Assembly: GCA_034678805.1 (NCBI GenBank)
Contig: JAXDBN010000197.1
Coordinates: 1 to 54,888 of the forward strand
Length of the DNA stretch: 54,888 nucleotides
Direction: 5' to 3'
Source of the DNA: PHAA01 sp034678805
GTDB taxonomy: Bacteria; Bacillota; Syntrophomonadia; Syntrophomonadales; Syntrophomonadaceae
A model generated the notes under the pieces. That model was given only the letters and a program-made list of their open reading frames with translations, ran no database searches and had not been told where the DNA came from. Made by a program: the position numbers and the translations under genes. Position 1 is the first letter of the stretch; every line of letters begins with the position of its first letter. This document shows positions 1-9,019 of this stretch, one piece after another.

Positions 1-591
1 GGTTCCAACTTTGTTGGCAATATCAAGTCCATGATGAAACCCTGATTTACGAGCACCATAACCTGAACTGATGGTACCCGTTACCGGCCATATCATTGAT
101 TTGGATGTACTTGTGCCCCTTGATGGAGTCTGGGCCACTGCTTCGTAATACACCTCTTCGGAAGGGATAATCAAGCAATCTCCAACCTCCAGGGCCAGGG
201 GATTTTTTCCCGGATTCGCATTAAGTATGTCTACTATGTTTATTTCGTAGCGTTGGGCCAGATTGGTCAAGGTATCTCCGGGGGCAATAATGTGAATTGC
301 CCCGTCTTGGGTCGGGATTTTAAGCATAGTCCCTACCTCTAATACCGTACCCTCGTTCATTTTGTTGATCAGCATAAGAGATTCAAGGTCTACCCTATTT
401 TGACGGGCAATTCGGTAAAGGGTATCGCCCTTTTTAATCTGGTGTAACTTAACCTGGTCATCTTTGGTATTGGATACCACCTCGGACAAAGGAATAAACT
501 TGCTTTCACTTAGTCTAGCTGCAGACGGGTGGACGCATAAGGTCAGCATCATAATGCAAAAAGCACATGAGCCTATCCACCGTTTATTCAA
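1..591 (-). CDS. LysM-M23 peptidoglycan hydrolase, N-terminal part (runs off window)
   Basis: The first 197 codons of a secreted cell-wall hydrolase are present; the C-terminus lies beyond the left edge. I read a TTG start at 591-589, preceded by AGAGGTGA with 5 nt spacing. An in-frame GTG at 600 sits too close to that ribosome binding site. The N-terminus is a signal peptide (basic NKRW, then a hydrophobic stretch ending near PSAA). Two LysM domains follow, one starting near VKLHQIKKGDTLYRIA and one near IHIIAPGDTLTNLA. The last residues, WPVTGTISSGYGARKSG then HHGLDIA, are the beginning of a zinc M23 endopeptidase with its first metal ligands (HxxxD). LysM modules bind peptidoglycan glycans and M23 domains cut cross-bridges. 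It lies about 80 bp downstream of rho on the same strand. Confidence 0.85.
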   Translation of the reverse strand, partial: MNKRWIGSCAFCIMMLTLCVHPSAARLSESKFIPLSEVVSNTKDDQVKLHQIKKGDTLYRIARQNRVDLESLMLINKMNEGTVLEVGTMLKIPTQDGAIHIIAPGDTLTNLAQRYEINIVDILNANPGKNPLALEVGDCLIIPSEEVYYEAVAQTPSRGTSTSKSMIWPVTGTISSGYGARKSGFHHGLDIANKVGT

Positions 592-670
592 TTGATTCAC
601 CTCTTTCTGCCCAGAAAAACAGGGCCTGTTCACCCCTAGTATGGGCAGAAATGGTGGATTTTATACCTAG

Positions 671-1954
671 TTAAATGCGGCTATTACGTGAGGAATAGTC
701 TCTTTTACCAAAAATGATGGGGGCTGCACGGAGTAGATCCTCGTTGGACTTGGTCTTTTTCATAGCGTCAAGCATCATCTGCATAGTTTCAACTGAGTTG
801 TAGTCACTGAAAGCATTGCGTAAATTCCACATGAGATTCATTTCCTCAGCACTAAACAGTAGTTCTTCCTTACGGGTCCCCGATCTCTTCAAATCAATCG
901 CCGGGAAAATTCTCCGCTCTGATAATTTACGGTCTAAAACTAGCTCCATATTGCCTGTGCCTTTAAATTCCTCAAATATTACTTCATCCATTCGCGAGCC
1001 CGTCTCAACCAGTGCAGTCGCTATTATAGTAAGGCTGCCACCTTCTTCAATGTTACGGGCGGAGCCGAAAAAGCGCTTGGGTTTGACCAAGGAAGCTGGA
1101 TCTATTCCTCCTGATAAAGTCCGTCCACTGGGGGGGACCACCAGGTTATGAGCTCGAGCTAGGCGTGTAATACTATCCAATAGTATCACTACGTCCCTTT
1201 TATGCTCTACCAGGCGCTTTGCCCTTTCTAAAACCATCTCAGAGATTTTAACATGGTTTTCAGGCGGTTCATCAAAGGTTGAAGCCACAACCTCTGCGGT
1301 GGTCGAGCGCTGCATATCGGTTACTTCTTCGGGACGCTCATCCACCAGGAGTATGATCACCTCCACCTCGGGATGGTTTTTAGTAATACCCTGGGCTATT
1401 TTTTGCAGCAACATGGTTTTACCCGCCTTAGGCGGTGCTACGATCAATCCTCGCTGGCCTTTACCAATAGGTGCTACCAGATCGATTAAGCGGGTTGACC
1501 ATTCTTGCGACTCCGTAGCCAGATTAAGTCGTTCAGTAGGATAAAGCGGAGTTAAGGCATCGAAATGAATTCGCTTAACTGCATCCCCGGGCGGAAAACT
1601 GTTGACATCTTCCACCTTTAACAGGGCAAAGAACCTTTCACTATCTTTTGGCGGCCTTACTTGTCCGCCTACCCGGTCTCCGGTACGGAGGTCGAATTTG
1701 CGTATCTGGGATGGTGAAACATAGATATCTTCGTGACTGGGAACGTAAGCAAACGGACGCAAAAAACCGTATCCGTCACTCATTATTTCCAGGACTCCGG
1801 AAGCCTGAAGGAGTTCATTGGAATGGGTTAAGGCCTTCGTAATTTCGAAAACCAATTCTTTCTTACGCAGTTTGGAATAGCCACCCAAATTGATATCCCT
1901 GGCAATCTGGTACAATTCCAGCATGGTTTTATTCTCCAATTCGGAAATATTCAA
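671..1954 (-). CDS. rho: Transcription termination factor Rho
   Basis: Rho is a hexameric RNA helicase that terminates untranslated transcripts. The 427 aa length is standard for Firmicutes. Residues 1-45 form the Rho N-terminal helical domain. The cold-shock-like RNA-binding domain carries DGYGFLR (60-66). The ATPase core has Walker A APPKAGKT (173-180), the ILLVDERPEEV motif, and Walker B with VVILLDSITRLARAHN. The start is TTG at 1954 with SD GAGAGGAG 6 nt upstream; no ATG is suitably placed. It is the distal gene of the spo0F-tal-glpX-rho cluster, an order known from Bacillus. No rpmE follows it here, unlike Bacillus. Confidence 0.97.
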   Translation of the reverse strand: MNISELENKTMLELYQIARDINLGGYSKLRKKELVFEITKALTHSNELLQASGVLEIMSDGYGFLRPFAYVPSHEDIYVSPSQIRKFDLRTGDRVGGQVRPPKDSERFFALLKVEDVNSFPPGDAVKRIHFDALTPLYPTERLNLATESQEWSTRLIDLVAPIGKGQRGLIVAPPKAGKTMLLQKIAQGITKNHPEVEVIILLVDERPEEVTDMQRSTTAEVVASTFDEPPENHVKISEMVLERAKRLVEHKRDVVILLDSITRLARAHNLVVPPSGRTLSGGIDPASLVKPKRFFGSARNIEEGGSLTIIATALVETGSRMDEVIFEEFKGTGNMELVLDRKLSERRIFPAIDLKRSGTRKEELLFSAEEMNLMWNLRNAFSDYNSVETMQMMLDAMKKTKSNEDLLRAAPIIFGKRDYSSRNSRI

Positions 1955-2040
1955 TTCTGTGCTCCTCTCATTTCTTTCATAGTCATATTATCATTCAGAA
2001 AAATACCAGGGATAAGACTGGTTCCAAAAGAGAGTAAAAC

Positions 2041-3027
2041 TTACTCCATCCGGATTTTTATGCGTGGATCACTAAATAATGGCTTTTTGTCAAGGCGGTG
2101 GTTGGCTTCTATAAATCTGATGGTTCCTGATTTGCTTCTCATTACAATAGTCTGTGTAATGGCATGTCCTTGCAGGTATCTAACCCCTTGCAACAAAAAG
2201 GAGTCGGTAATTCCGGTCGCCACAAATATTACATCATCTGACTTAACCAATTCATCAATAGTAAATATTTGTTTTGTATCCTTGATGCCCATCTCATGGC
2301 AGCGTTGAATTTCTTCATCATTATCAGGTATTAGCCGCGCTTGAAAATCTCCATCCATGCATTTCAAGGCCGCTGCAGTAATTACCCCCTCTGGTGCTCC
2401 CCCAATGCCCATAAGCACATCTACTCCAGAATCCTGATAGGCCGCTGCGACTCCAGGCGATACGTCGCCATCAGTAATCAGTTTGATTCGAGCACCCGTG
2501 CGGCGGATTTCCTCAATGATCCCCTGGTGCCGTTCACGGTCCAATATTACCGCTGTTACTTCACGGAGTGACTTGTCTAAGGCTTTGGCTATTTCCTTTA
2601 GGTTCTCTTTAACCGGTGCATCCAAAAACACCCGGCCCTTACATTGCGGTCCCACTGCTATTTTATCCATATACATATCCGGCGCGTGCAGCAGGCACCC
2701 CCGTGGAGCTGAAGCCATGACAGCGATAGCGCCAGTTAGTCCTTTAGCCACTATATTAGTCCCTTCAAGGGGATCAACAGCTATATCGACCTTGGGATTG
2801 ATCCCCATGCCCACTTTTTCACCTATGTAGAGCATGGGAGCCTCATCCATTTCCCCTTCCCCAATAACCACCAAACCATCTATGGAAACAGTGTCAAACA
2901 TCACCCTCATGGCTGTAACCGCTGCATCATCAGCTGCCTCCTTATCACCCCGGCCAACCCAGCGGGCGGCCGCCAGCGCAGCAGCTTCCGTCACTCTTGC
3001 AAATTCAAGAGCCAATTCTCTCTCCAC
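2041..3027 (-). CDS. glpX: Fructose-1,6-bisphosphatase, class II (GlpX)
   Basis: This enzyme hydrolyses fructose-1,6-bisphosphate to fructose-6-phosphate in gluconeogenesis, with a divalent metal. At 328 aa it is full length for GlpX. Recognisable blocks are VIGEGEMDEAPML near residue 55, the metal/phosphate motif VAVDPLEGTN near 83, KIAVGP, and MGIGGAPEGVITAAALKCMDG near 210. It belongs to the Li-sensitive phosphatase superfamily and is distinct from class I Fbp. It lies 18 bp downstream of the transaldolase gene and 86 bp upstream of rho, all on the minus strand. This matches the Bacillus ywjH-(murAB)-ywjI-rho arrangement with murAB missing. Confidence 0.95.
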   Translation of the reverse strand: MERELALEFARVTEAAALAAARWVGRGDKEAADDAAVTAMRVMFDTVSIDGLVVIGEGEMDEAPMLYIGEKVGMGINPKVDIAVDPLEGTNIVAKGLTGAIAVMASAPRGCLLHAPDMYMDKIAVGPQCKGRVFLDAPVKENLKEIAKALDKSLREVTAVILDRERHQGIIEEIRRTGARIKLITDGDVSPGVAAAYQDSGVDVLMGIGGAPEGVITAAALKCMDGDFQARLIPDNDEEIQRCHEMGIKDTKQIFTIDELVKSDDVIFVATGITDSFLLQGVRYLQGHAITQTIVMRSKSGTIRFIEANHRLDKKPLFSDPRIKIRME

Positions 3028-3045
3028 AATGAACCCTCCAGTTTA

Positions 3046-3687
3046 CTAAAAAGCTTGTTCCCAATCCGCCATGAACTTTTCAATCCCGGCATCGGTCAAA
3101 GGATGTCTAATCATTTGCTTGATAATATGATAAGGAATCGTAGCTATATGGGAGCCAAGTCGAGCCGATTCCACAACATGTATAGGATGCCTTATACTGG
3201 CTGCAATTACTTCCGTGGATAATTCAAATTTGTCGAAGATGGTGACAATGTCACTAAGCAGGATAAGTCCGTCATTTCCGGTATCGTCTACCCGGCCCAA
3301 AAACGGACTTACATAGCTGGCCCCGGCTCGAGCCGCCAGTAACGCCTGGGTGGGGGAAAAAACTAAGGTAGCATTGGTGGCGATGTTCTGGCTGGCTAAT
3401 ACTTTAATGGCTCTCAAACCCGCCTCCGTTACCGGAATTTTAACTACTACATTAGTATGAATAGCGGCTAACTCATGGGCTTCCTGGATCATGGCATCGG
3501 TTTCACTGGCAAGAACTTCCGCACTGATTGGTCCGTTTACAATGCTGCATATTTCTCTGATAACGGTAGGATAATCCCTCTTCTGCTTGGCCACCAAGCT
3601 CGGATTTGTGGTTACTCCTTGCAGGAATCCCATATCGTTTATTTCTTTGATGTCTTCTATGTTAGCAGAATCTATGAAAATGCGCAA
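3046..3687 (-). CDS. tal: Transaldolase / fructose-6-phosphate aldolase family
   Basis: This is a 213 aa short-form class I aldolase of the TalC/FSA group. It begins MRIFIDSANIEDIKE, has GVTTNPSLVAK at 24-34, and carries the Schiff-base lysine K83 in VVVKIPVTEAG. FVGRVDD-type spacing appears as FLGRVDDTGNDG, and the end matches the family (IEKFMADW). Members transfer dihydroxyacetone units between sugar phosphates (transaldolase, non-oxidative pentose phosphate pathway) or cleave fructose-6-phosphate. The sequence alone does not separate these activities, although Firmicute ywjH homologues act as transaldolases. It sits between spo0F (211 bp away) and glpX. Confidence 0.92.
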   Translation of the reverse strand: MRIFIDSANIEDIKEINDMGFLQGVTTNPSLVAKQKRDYPTVIREICSIVNGPISAEVLASETDAMIQEAHELAAIHTNVVVKIPVTEAGLRAIKVLASQNIATNATLVFSPTQALLAARAGASYVSPFLGRVDDTGNDGLILLSDIVTIFDKFELSTEVIAASIRHPIHVVESARLGSHIATIPYHIIKQMIRHPLTDAGIEKFMADWEQAF

Positions 3688-3898
3688 AAAAACACCTCTT
3701 TCATTTCTAATTTGTTTTGGAAATCGCTCCCTACTATTTTCCCCGTTATTACCTTAACTGATACCCCTATTAGACTAACTTATCCGCTCTGAGAGGCAAC
3801 TGCGTTACTGGAACTAATGTCTTTTTTGCCACCTCTCACGATTATTATTGATATTATGTATAGCCTTACTTAATGAATTGCGGAACCAGATAATCGTT

Positions 3899-4270
3899 TT
3901 AGGAGGCAATTTCCAACATCAATTCATTAACCATATCTCTAAGTGTTATAATATCGAACGGCTTACTTATACACCTTCTGACTCCCGCTTCCAGAGCTTG
4001 TTTTACCACTTCTATCTCACCGTAGGCAGTCATCATTATTATAGGTATTGCGGGATTGGTAGTCATGATTGCATGGGTTGCTTCAAGTCCGTTCATATTT
4101 GGCATTTTTACATCCATAAGAATTAGATCTGGAACCATTTCTTCCACCTTCTCTATGGCCTCGTGCCCATCACCAGCAACCCGGACCTGCCAACCCTCCT
4201 TTTTGAAGAGCTCTTCCAACAGACGCCTGACCCCTTTTTGATCGTCTACAATAAGTATTTTCCCGTCCAT
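3899..4270 (-). CDS. spo0F: Spo0F-like response regulator, single receiver domain
   Basis: This is a 123 aa stand-alone CheY-like receiver. It carries the acidic pair D9-D10, the phosphoacceptor D53 (LILMDVKMPNMNG), the T in MMTAYGE and the conserved K in CISKPFD. Spo0F is the intermediate carrier of the sporulation phosphorelay, passing phosphate from sensor kinases to Spo0B. I placed the start at ATG 4270 because AAGGAGGT lies 5 nt upstream; the longer frame to 4345 adds 25 unrelated residues. No output domain is present, as expected for Spo0F. The locus (downstream of pyrG, upstream of tal-glpX-rho) is the spo0F position in Bacillus, although fbaA is absent. Its kinase and Spo0B partners are not in the window. 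Confidence 0.82.
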   Translation of the reverse strand: MDGKILIVDDQKGVRRLLEELFKKEGWQVRVAGDGHEAIEKVEEMVPDLILMDVKMPNMNGLEATHAIMTTNPAIPIIMMTAYGEIEVVKQALEAGVRRCISKPFDIITLRDMVNELMLEIAS

Positions 4271-4362
4271 ATGATACCTCCTTAGTATTGTCCCGCTCTT
4301 ACCTTGGCATACAAGGGGGGGTATTTTGACTACCCTATTATGCAATAAATTCCCATAGACGG

Positions 4363-5520
4363 CTAGTATTCCGCTGTCGGAATTGTCTCCCGGTAATTTT
4401 CTTCTGCATCTTTATAAATCCTGACAATGTCGCTAGATGCCAGCGTTTTTCTCACCGGTACGGTTACTTCGTCCCCAATTTGTACATCTATCCCTAACGG
4501 AATTTCCAATAAAGCCATCTGCATAAAGACCTTACCCCGTACAGGATATTTTTTACCATTAATCATAATACTGATGCCTAGTCCCGGCCAGTCGAAATAT
4601 GTCAGCACTATTTTAATTAATTTTTTCAGTAAATCTATCCAGCCGGTAGCCTTGTTGGCCACTTCCAAGGCCAGCCCATCATGAAAACCTACCGGTATAA
4701 CTGCAACCTGAGCAGCGGTCTTTAGTCTGTAGGTGCGATAATAACCCAAATACCTTCCTTTAGGCAGTTCTTTTATTGAAATAATTTTACTTTTGAAGGA
4801 ATATGGATCCTGCAGCTGCAGATAGTTGGTAAATACGCCCACAGGGTGTTGGCCCGATATTAGAGTTCCGATCCTTACCGCATCCAGGAACATATGAGGC
4901 GACCTTAAAAAGAGGGTGCTATTGGCTATGTGCTTCATCGGGAATTGTATCCCCTCTTGTTTTAAGCGGGTTATAATCTGGAGGAATTCCTGGAATTGTT
5001 GTTCAGCTATTACGGGGGAGTTTGGGTCTGCTGTATGGGTATATATTCCTTCAGCCTTCACGAACTGGCTTGCTGCTATCTCCCGACATACTCGTATCGC
5101 CTCTTCTGAACTTAATCCAAAACGACTCAGGCCGATGTCAATCTTAACATGGACCTTAATGTTATTGGATATAGCTGCACAGACATCTTCAAGCAGTTGT
5201 CGGTCTTTTTCTGAAGCAATGGTTAGAGTCACCCGATTGAGTATTGCTTCCCGTACACCAGCCTCGCTCACCACCGGGCTAAATACTAAAATACTGGCGG
5301 CAATCCCGGCACGTCTCAATTGCAGTGCCTCTTCCAAATAACTTACCGCAAAGAAATCCACTCCATTACGGTTCAATATTTTAGCTACACCTACCGCACC
5401 ATGACCATAAGCATTGGCCTTCACAACCGCAATCAATTTGGTCTCATCAGTTAACCTTGATCTCACTTGCTGGAGATTATGTTCTATCGCACCAACATCA
5501 ATCTCAATCCACTTATCCAT
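4363..5520 (-). CDS. Alanine racemase-like PLP protein lacking the catalytic tyrosine
   Basis: This 385 aa fold-type III PLP protein aligns with alanine racemase along its whole length. The PLP lysine is K34 (AVVKANAYGHG), the HVKIDIGLSRFG block is at 124-135, THTADPN carries the conserved His, HIANS is at 197-201 and R216 is in DAVRIG. The second catalytic residue is changed. The Tyr of the canonical GYxDG motif (Tyr265 in Geobacillus numbering) is Phe279 in VGFHDG, and the CMDQ motif reads FMQM at 332-335. About 25 extra residues (roughly 287-318) with a hydrophobic run separate these two motifs. True two-base alanine racemisation therefore looks doubtful. The gene is 24 bp downstream of the FemAB-like gene, which suggests a cell-wall related role. 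Confidence 0.8.
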   Translation of the reverse strand: MDKWIEIDVGAIEHNLQQVRSRLTDETKLIAVVKANAYGHGAVGVAKILNRNGVDFFAVSYLEEALQLRRAGIAASILVFSPVVSEAGVREAILNRVTLTIASEKDRQLLEDVCAAISNNIKVHVKIDIGLSRFGLSSEEAIRVCREIAASQFVKAEGIYTHTADPNSPVIAEQQFQEFLQIITRLKQEGIQFPMKHIANSTLFLRSPHMFLDAVRIGTLISGQHPVGVFTNYLQLQDPYSFKSKIISIKELPKGRYLGYYRTYRLKTAAQVAVIPVGFHDGLALEVANKATGWIDLLKKLIKIVLTYFDWPGLGISIMINGKKYPVRGKVFMQMALLEIPLGIDVQIGDEVTVPVRKTLASSDIVRIYKDAEENYRETIPTAEY

Positions 5521-5544
5521 CGTTACCCGAGCCTATCCTTCCTT

Positions 5545-6621
5545 CTACTGAGCTCCTCTCTTTGATCTTTGCCGCACCAAATTACGATACAGCGGCAGGA
5601 CCTTGGTCCATAAAAAATATAGGCTGGGATAGTAAACCCGATCCCAATCACCCACAAATTCTACCAGGTTGCCGTTAAATCCTTTCTTAAATCTATAGAG
5701 CCCGTACAGCGGGTTGTTTTCATCTATATCACCGGACACCCCGCGGAAATCGTATATTTTACACCCTTGGGCCTGCGCCCAGCGAATCATCTCCCATTGA
5801 ATAAGGTAGTTAGGCATGACATTACGGTATTCATTGCTGGATGCACCATATAAGTACCATGCTTTATCGCCAAGAACCAATGCCAACGTCCCAGAGATTA
5901 TTTGCCCCTGATATTCTGCAAGAAATATCTGGCCCAGGCCGTTTGCAACCAGTTGCTCCCACATCATCTCAAAATATTCGTAACCCCGGATTAAGAATTG
6001 GTCTCGTTGGGCTGTTTCCTGTAATACGGTGTAGAATATGGGTAGTTCTTCTTTACCATGCGCGGTGCGGATGGTAACTCCTTTTTTTCCTGCCAGCTTA
6101 ATATTATAGCGGGTCTTGCCCTGCATATTAATCAGAAGCTGCTCTTCCGACGGGGTAATATCCAGGCGGAATACAAAGGCTGGTTGCACCCCCTCAAAGT
6201 CAAGCCCGGTATCATTACGTCTGAAATTACATTGTTCTAAAATACTTATGAAGTCCTGATTGATTACCGGTACATCAGGGTCAATCTTTAAGAGTATAGC
6301 CCGGTGATCCCGAGCAACCCTTTCGGCTCCCTTGAATAGTTCTCGGCAAAGTTCTAGGTCTTCAATGTCAACTACCGGTCCTCGGGGTGAATAGAATATA
6401 CAGGGCTTGATCCAAGGCAGAGGTATTTTTCTCTTCAAAATCAGCAACGTAGCTTGAATTTCCCCGTTGCGTTCTAAAACCAATGGGAGCGGCTCCCATC
6501 CCATACCCTGTTTAACGGCTCCCCATTCCCATGTTTGCAGTACATGGCCTTTGGGATGGGTCCGTACAAATTCATTAAACCGGTCTCTTTCTTTGCTGTC
6601 AATTATTCTGGTTGTAAACAT
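5545..6621 (-). CDS. FemAB-family peptidoglycan interpeptide bridge aminoacyltransferase
   Basis: This 358 aa protein has two GNAT-like subdomains of the FemX/FemA type. Signatures include LQTWEWGAVKQGMGWEP at 29-45, then KTRYNIKLAGKKGVTIR, and the C-terminal block WYLYGASSNEYRNVMPNYLIQWEMIRWAQ, with YDFRGVSGD further on. Such enzymes add an amino acid from aminoacyl-tRNA to the peptidoglycan stem lysine or bridge. The coiled-coil insertion typical of staphylococcal FemA is short here. A racemase-like gene follows 24 bp downstream and pyrG lies 99 bp upstream. The amino acid it transfers cannot be read from sequence; related single-gene members in other bacteria have other acyl acceptors, so the substrate is open. 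Confidence 0.85.
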   Translation of the reverse strand: MFTTRIIDSKERDRFNEFVRTHPKGHVLQTWEWGAVKQGMGWEPLPLVLERNGEIQATLLILKRKIPLPWIKPCIFYSPRGPVVDIEDLELCRELFKGAERVARDHRAILLKIDPDVPVINQDFISILEQCNFRRNDTGLDFEGVQPAFVFRLDITPSEEQLLINMQGKTRYNIKLAGKKGVTIRTAHGKEELPIFYTVLQETAQRDQFLIRGYEYFEMMWEQLVANGLGQIFLAEYQGQIISGTLALVLGDKAWYLYGASSNEYRNVMPNYLIQWEMIRWAQAQGCKIYDFRGVSGDIDENNPLYGLYRFKKGFNGNLVEFVGDWDRVYYPSLYFLWTKVLPLYRNLVRQRSKRGAQ

Positions 6622-6693
6622 GAATGATCTCTCCGTGTGATAAGCTGCTCCTTATTATTCACTTTTTACCGGGCAGGTATGCGATACGTGATA

Positions 6694-6716
6694 GAAGCGA
6701 GCCGCAAGCCCGCTTC
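6694..6716. other. Short GC-rich hairpin between pyrG and the FemAB gene
   Basis: Stem GAAGCG (6694-6699) pairs with CGCTTC (6711-6716), with a few further pairs inside. There is no T-run on the minus side, so it is at best a weak terminator or an mRNA-stabilising structure downstream of pyrG. Confidence 0.35.
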
Positions 6717-6720
6717 ACAA

Positions 6721-8313
6721 TTATTTAATAGCAGCCTTAATTAATCCCAGGAATAACGGGTGCGGGCGATTGGGACGGGACTTGAATTCAGGGTGGAACT
6801 GGCAGCCAACAAACCAAGGGTGCTCTGGTATTTCGATTATTTCCACCAGATTCTTTTCTGGATTTATTCCACATATTTTCATACCCTTTTCCTCTAGCAA
6901 AGCCCGATAGCGATTATTTATTTCATAGCGATGGCGGTGGCGTTCTTGAATCTCAGTTTTTCCATAAGCCATCCCCACCTTCGAATCCGGGAGGATAACA
7001 CAATCATATACCCCCAGCCGCATTGTACCGCCCTTATAGTCTATATTCTCCTGTTCTTCCATCAGGTGCACTACTGGATGCGGTGTATTCGGGGCAAACT
7101 CCGAACTGTTCGCTCCGGTCAATCCACAGACATTTCGGGCGTATTCTATTATTGCACATTGCATTCCTAGACAGATCCCCAGAAACGGCTTCATATTTTG
7201 GCGAGCATAACCAGCCGTAGCTATTTTACCTTCTATTCCCCGCTCACCAAAACCTCCGGGGACCAGAACTGCATCAACATCTTTTAACAGAGTATCCGCA
7301 CCGGATCTTTCTATATCTTCTGCATATATCCAGCGGATCTCAACCTCACAATTGTATTGGTATCCCGCATGTTTTAAAGACTCCACTATGCTCAGGTAGG
7401 CATCCGGCAGTTCGACATATTTGCCAACCAGGCCCAAAACAATCTTTTTATCCAAATGCTGAATTCGATTAACCATCTCCGCCCATTCAGCCAGATCAGG
7501 TTCCTGGCAAGAAATTCCCAGCCGCTTGATTACTTCGCGATCAAGCCCTTCCTGGGCCAGCATTAAAGGCACCTCATATATAGAGCGGGCATCCCGCATC
7601 TCAATGACCGCTTCTTTATCGACGTCACAAAAAAGCGCTAGTTTGGATTTAATGTCTTCGGATAAGTGCTTCACTGTCCGGCAAACCAATATGTCCGGCT
7701 GAATACCGATACTACGTAGTTCTTTGACGCTATGTTGGCTGGGTTTGGTTTTCAGTTCCCCTGCCGCCTCGATATAGGGAATCAGGGTAACATGTATGTA
7801 CATAACCCGATCTTTACCCAGGTCGAATTTAAGTTGGCGAATCGCCTCCAGAAATGGTAGGGATTCAATGTCGCCCACTGTTCCACCAATTTCGCTGATT
7901 ACCACATCAGGATGGCTCATTTGTTCAATGGCTTCTACTCTTTCTTTTATTTCGTTGGTGATGTGAGGAATAACCTGGACAGTCTGTCCTAAATAATCGC
8001 CGCGGCGCTCCTTGTCCAAAACAGTCTGATAGATACGTCCGGTGGTACAATTGGAGTATTGGGTAAGGTTCTCATCGACAAATCTTTCATAATGCCCTAC
8101 ATCAAGATCGGTTTCTGCACCATCATCGGTCACATATACCTCACCATGCTGGTAGGGACTCATGGTACCGGGATCAACATTTATGTAAGGATCAAACTTT
8201 TGTAGAGCTACCTTCAGTCCGCGGTCTTTCAAAAGCCTGCCCAAAGAAGCTGCTGTAATACCCTTGCCGAGAGAGGATACTACGCCACCGGTTATAAAAA
8301 TATACTTCGTCAA
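6721..8313 (-). CDS. pyrG: CTP synthase
   Basis: This enzyme converts UTP to CTP using ATP and glutamine, the last step of pyrimidine nucleotide synthesis. The N-terminal synthase domain starts TKYIFITGGVVSSLGKG (P-loop) and contains DPYINVDPGTM and the TDLDVGHYERF block. The C-terminal class I glutaminase has the nucleophile Cys in FLGICLGMQ and HPEF near the end. I set the start at TTG 8313, giving M-TKY as in other PyrG proteins (530 aa). TTG 8316 is equally close to the AGAGAGGT ribosome binding site, while the ATG at 8376 adds residues not seen in the family. It follows the UPF0173 hydrolase gene by 69 bp. Confidence 0.96.
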   Translation of the reverse strand: MTKYIFITGGVVSSLGKGITAASLGRLLKDRGLKVALQKFDPYINVDPGTMSPYQHGEVYVTDDGAETDLDVGHYERFVDENLTQYSNCTTGRIYQTVLDKERRGDYLGQTVQVIPHITNEIKERVEAIEQMSHPDVVISEIGGTVGDIESLPFLEAIRQLKFDLGKDRVMYIHVTLIPYIEAAGELKTKPSQHSVKELRSIGIQPDILVCRTVKHLSEDIKSKLALFCDVDKEAVIEMRDARSIYEVPLMLAQEGLDREVIKRLGISCQEPDLAEWAEMVNRIQHLDKKIVLGLVGKYVELPDAYLSIVESLKHAGYQYNCEVEIRWIYAEDIERSGADTLLKDVDAVLVPGGFGERGIEGKIATAGYARQNMKPFLGICLGMQCAIIEYARNVCGLTGANSSEFAPNTPHPVVHLMEEQENIDYKGGTMRLGVYDCVILPDSKVGMAYGKTEIQERHRHRYEINNRYRALLEEKGMKICGINPEKNLVEIIEIPEHPWFVGCQFHPEFKSRPNRPHPLFLGLIKAAIK

Positions 8314-8382
8314 CAACTTAAACCTCTCTTTCCCGAATCGTATCTCAACCTCTTGAATTTTACCGCTCTTAAACAAAAATGG

Positions 8383-9018
8383 TCAACTACTAAGATATTC
8401 GAGAACTATGATCCGGGTCGGCACGGCTAATTGATCTGCTTCTACATCTAGATAGGGCTTTTTAGTCACTTGATCATAGTAAAAAGTAAATTCCTCTACC
8501 GGAGCTAAAGGAAAAGAAAGGTGGGGAGTGGAGTAATGCATGGGAATTGCCACCTTGGGTTGGAGTTTGTTCACCACTGTCACTGCCTGGCGGGCATCAA
8601 TAGTATAGTTGCCCCCCACCGGCACCAGCAAAATATCCACCGGCGCGATCTTTTCTGCCTGCTGATCGGTAAGCATCTGGCCTAGATCGCCTAAATGCAC
8701 CAGGGTCAGTCCATCGGCGGTTATCTTGAAAATAGTATTAGTTCCCCGCTCCCGCCCCTCATGGCGGTCATGGAAAGAGGCGATGCCTTGCAGCTTTATT
8801 CCTGCTATTTCAGTGGCCCCAGTGCCCAAAATTACCTTAGGATTACCCAGAATTGTGTCTACGGCATTATGGTCCCAGTGATCGTGGCTTACTGTCACAA
8901 TATCAGCCTGGTTCCGGATCATTGGATAGCCTAGTTCCAAGTTGAAGGGGTCGGTAATAATCTTGTACCCGGATACTTCAATATAAAAGGAAGCGTGCCC
9001 ACGCCACCAGATTTTCAT
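8383..9018 (-). CDS. UPF0173 metal-dependent hydrolase (metallo-beta-lactamase fold)
   Basis: This is a 211 aa protein of the YtkL/UPF0173 family. It begins MKIWWRGHASFYIE and carries the zinc-binding HDHWDHN near residue 45, followed by FHDRHEG, LVHLGDLGQ and IPMHYSTP, the usual metal-ligand blocks. The fold supports a metal-dependent hydrolase, but no substrate is established for the family. The start at ATG 9018 matches the family N-terminus and lies 1 nt after the stop codon of the upstream delta-like gene. This implies translational coupling. A longer frame to 9069 would overlap that gene and lacks homologous sequence. Confidence 0.88.
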   Translation of the reverse strand: MKIWWRGHASFYIEVSGYKIITDPFNLELGYPMIRNQADIVTVSHDHWDHNAVDTILGNPKVILGTGATEIAGIKLQGIASFHDRHEGRERGTNTIFKITADGLTLVHLGDLGQMLTDQQAEKIAPVDILLVPVGGNYTIDARQAVTVVNKLQPKVAIPMHYSTPHLSFPLAPVEEFTFYYDQVTKKPYLDVEADQLAVPTRIIVLEYLSS

Positions 9019-9019
9019 C

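Noticed and set aside
6694..6716. Rho-independent terminator for pyrG
   Set aside because: The hairpin is present, but no T-run follows on the minus strand, so it is listed only as a hairpin.
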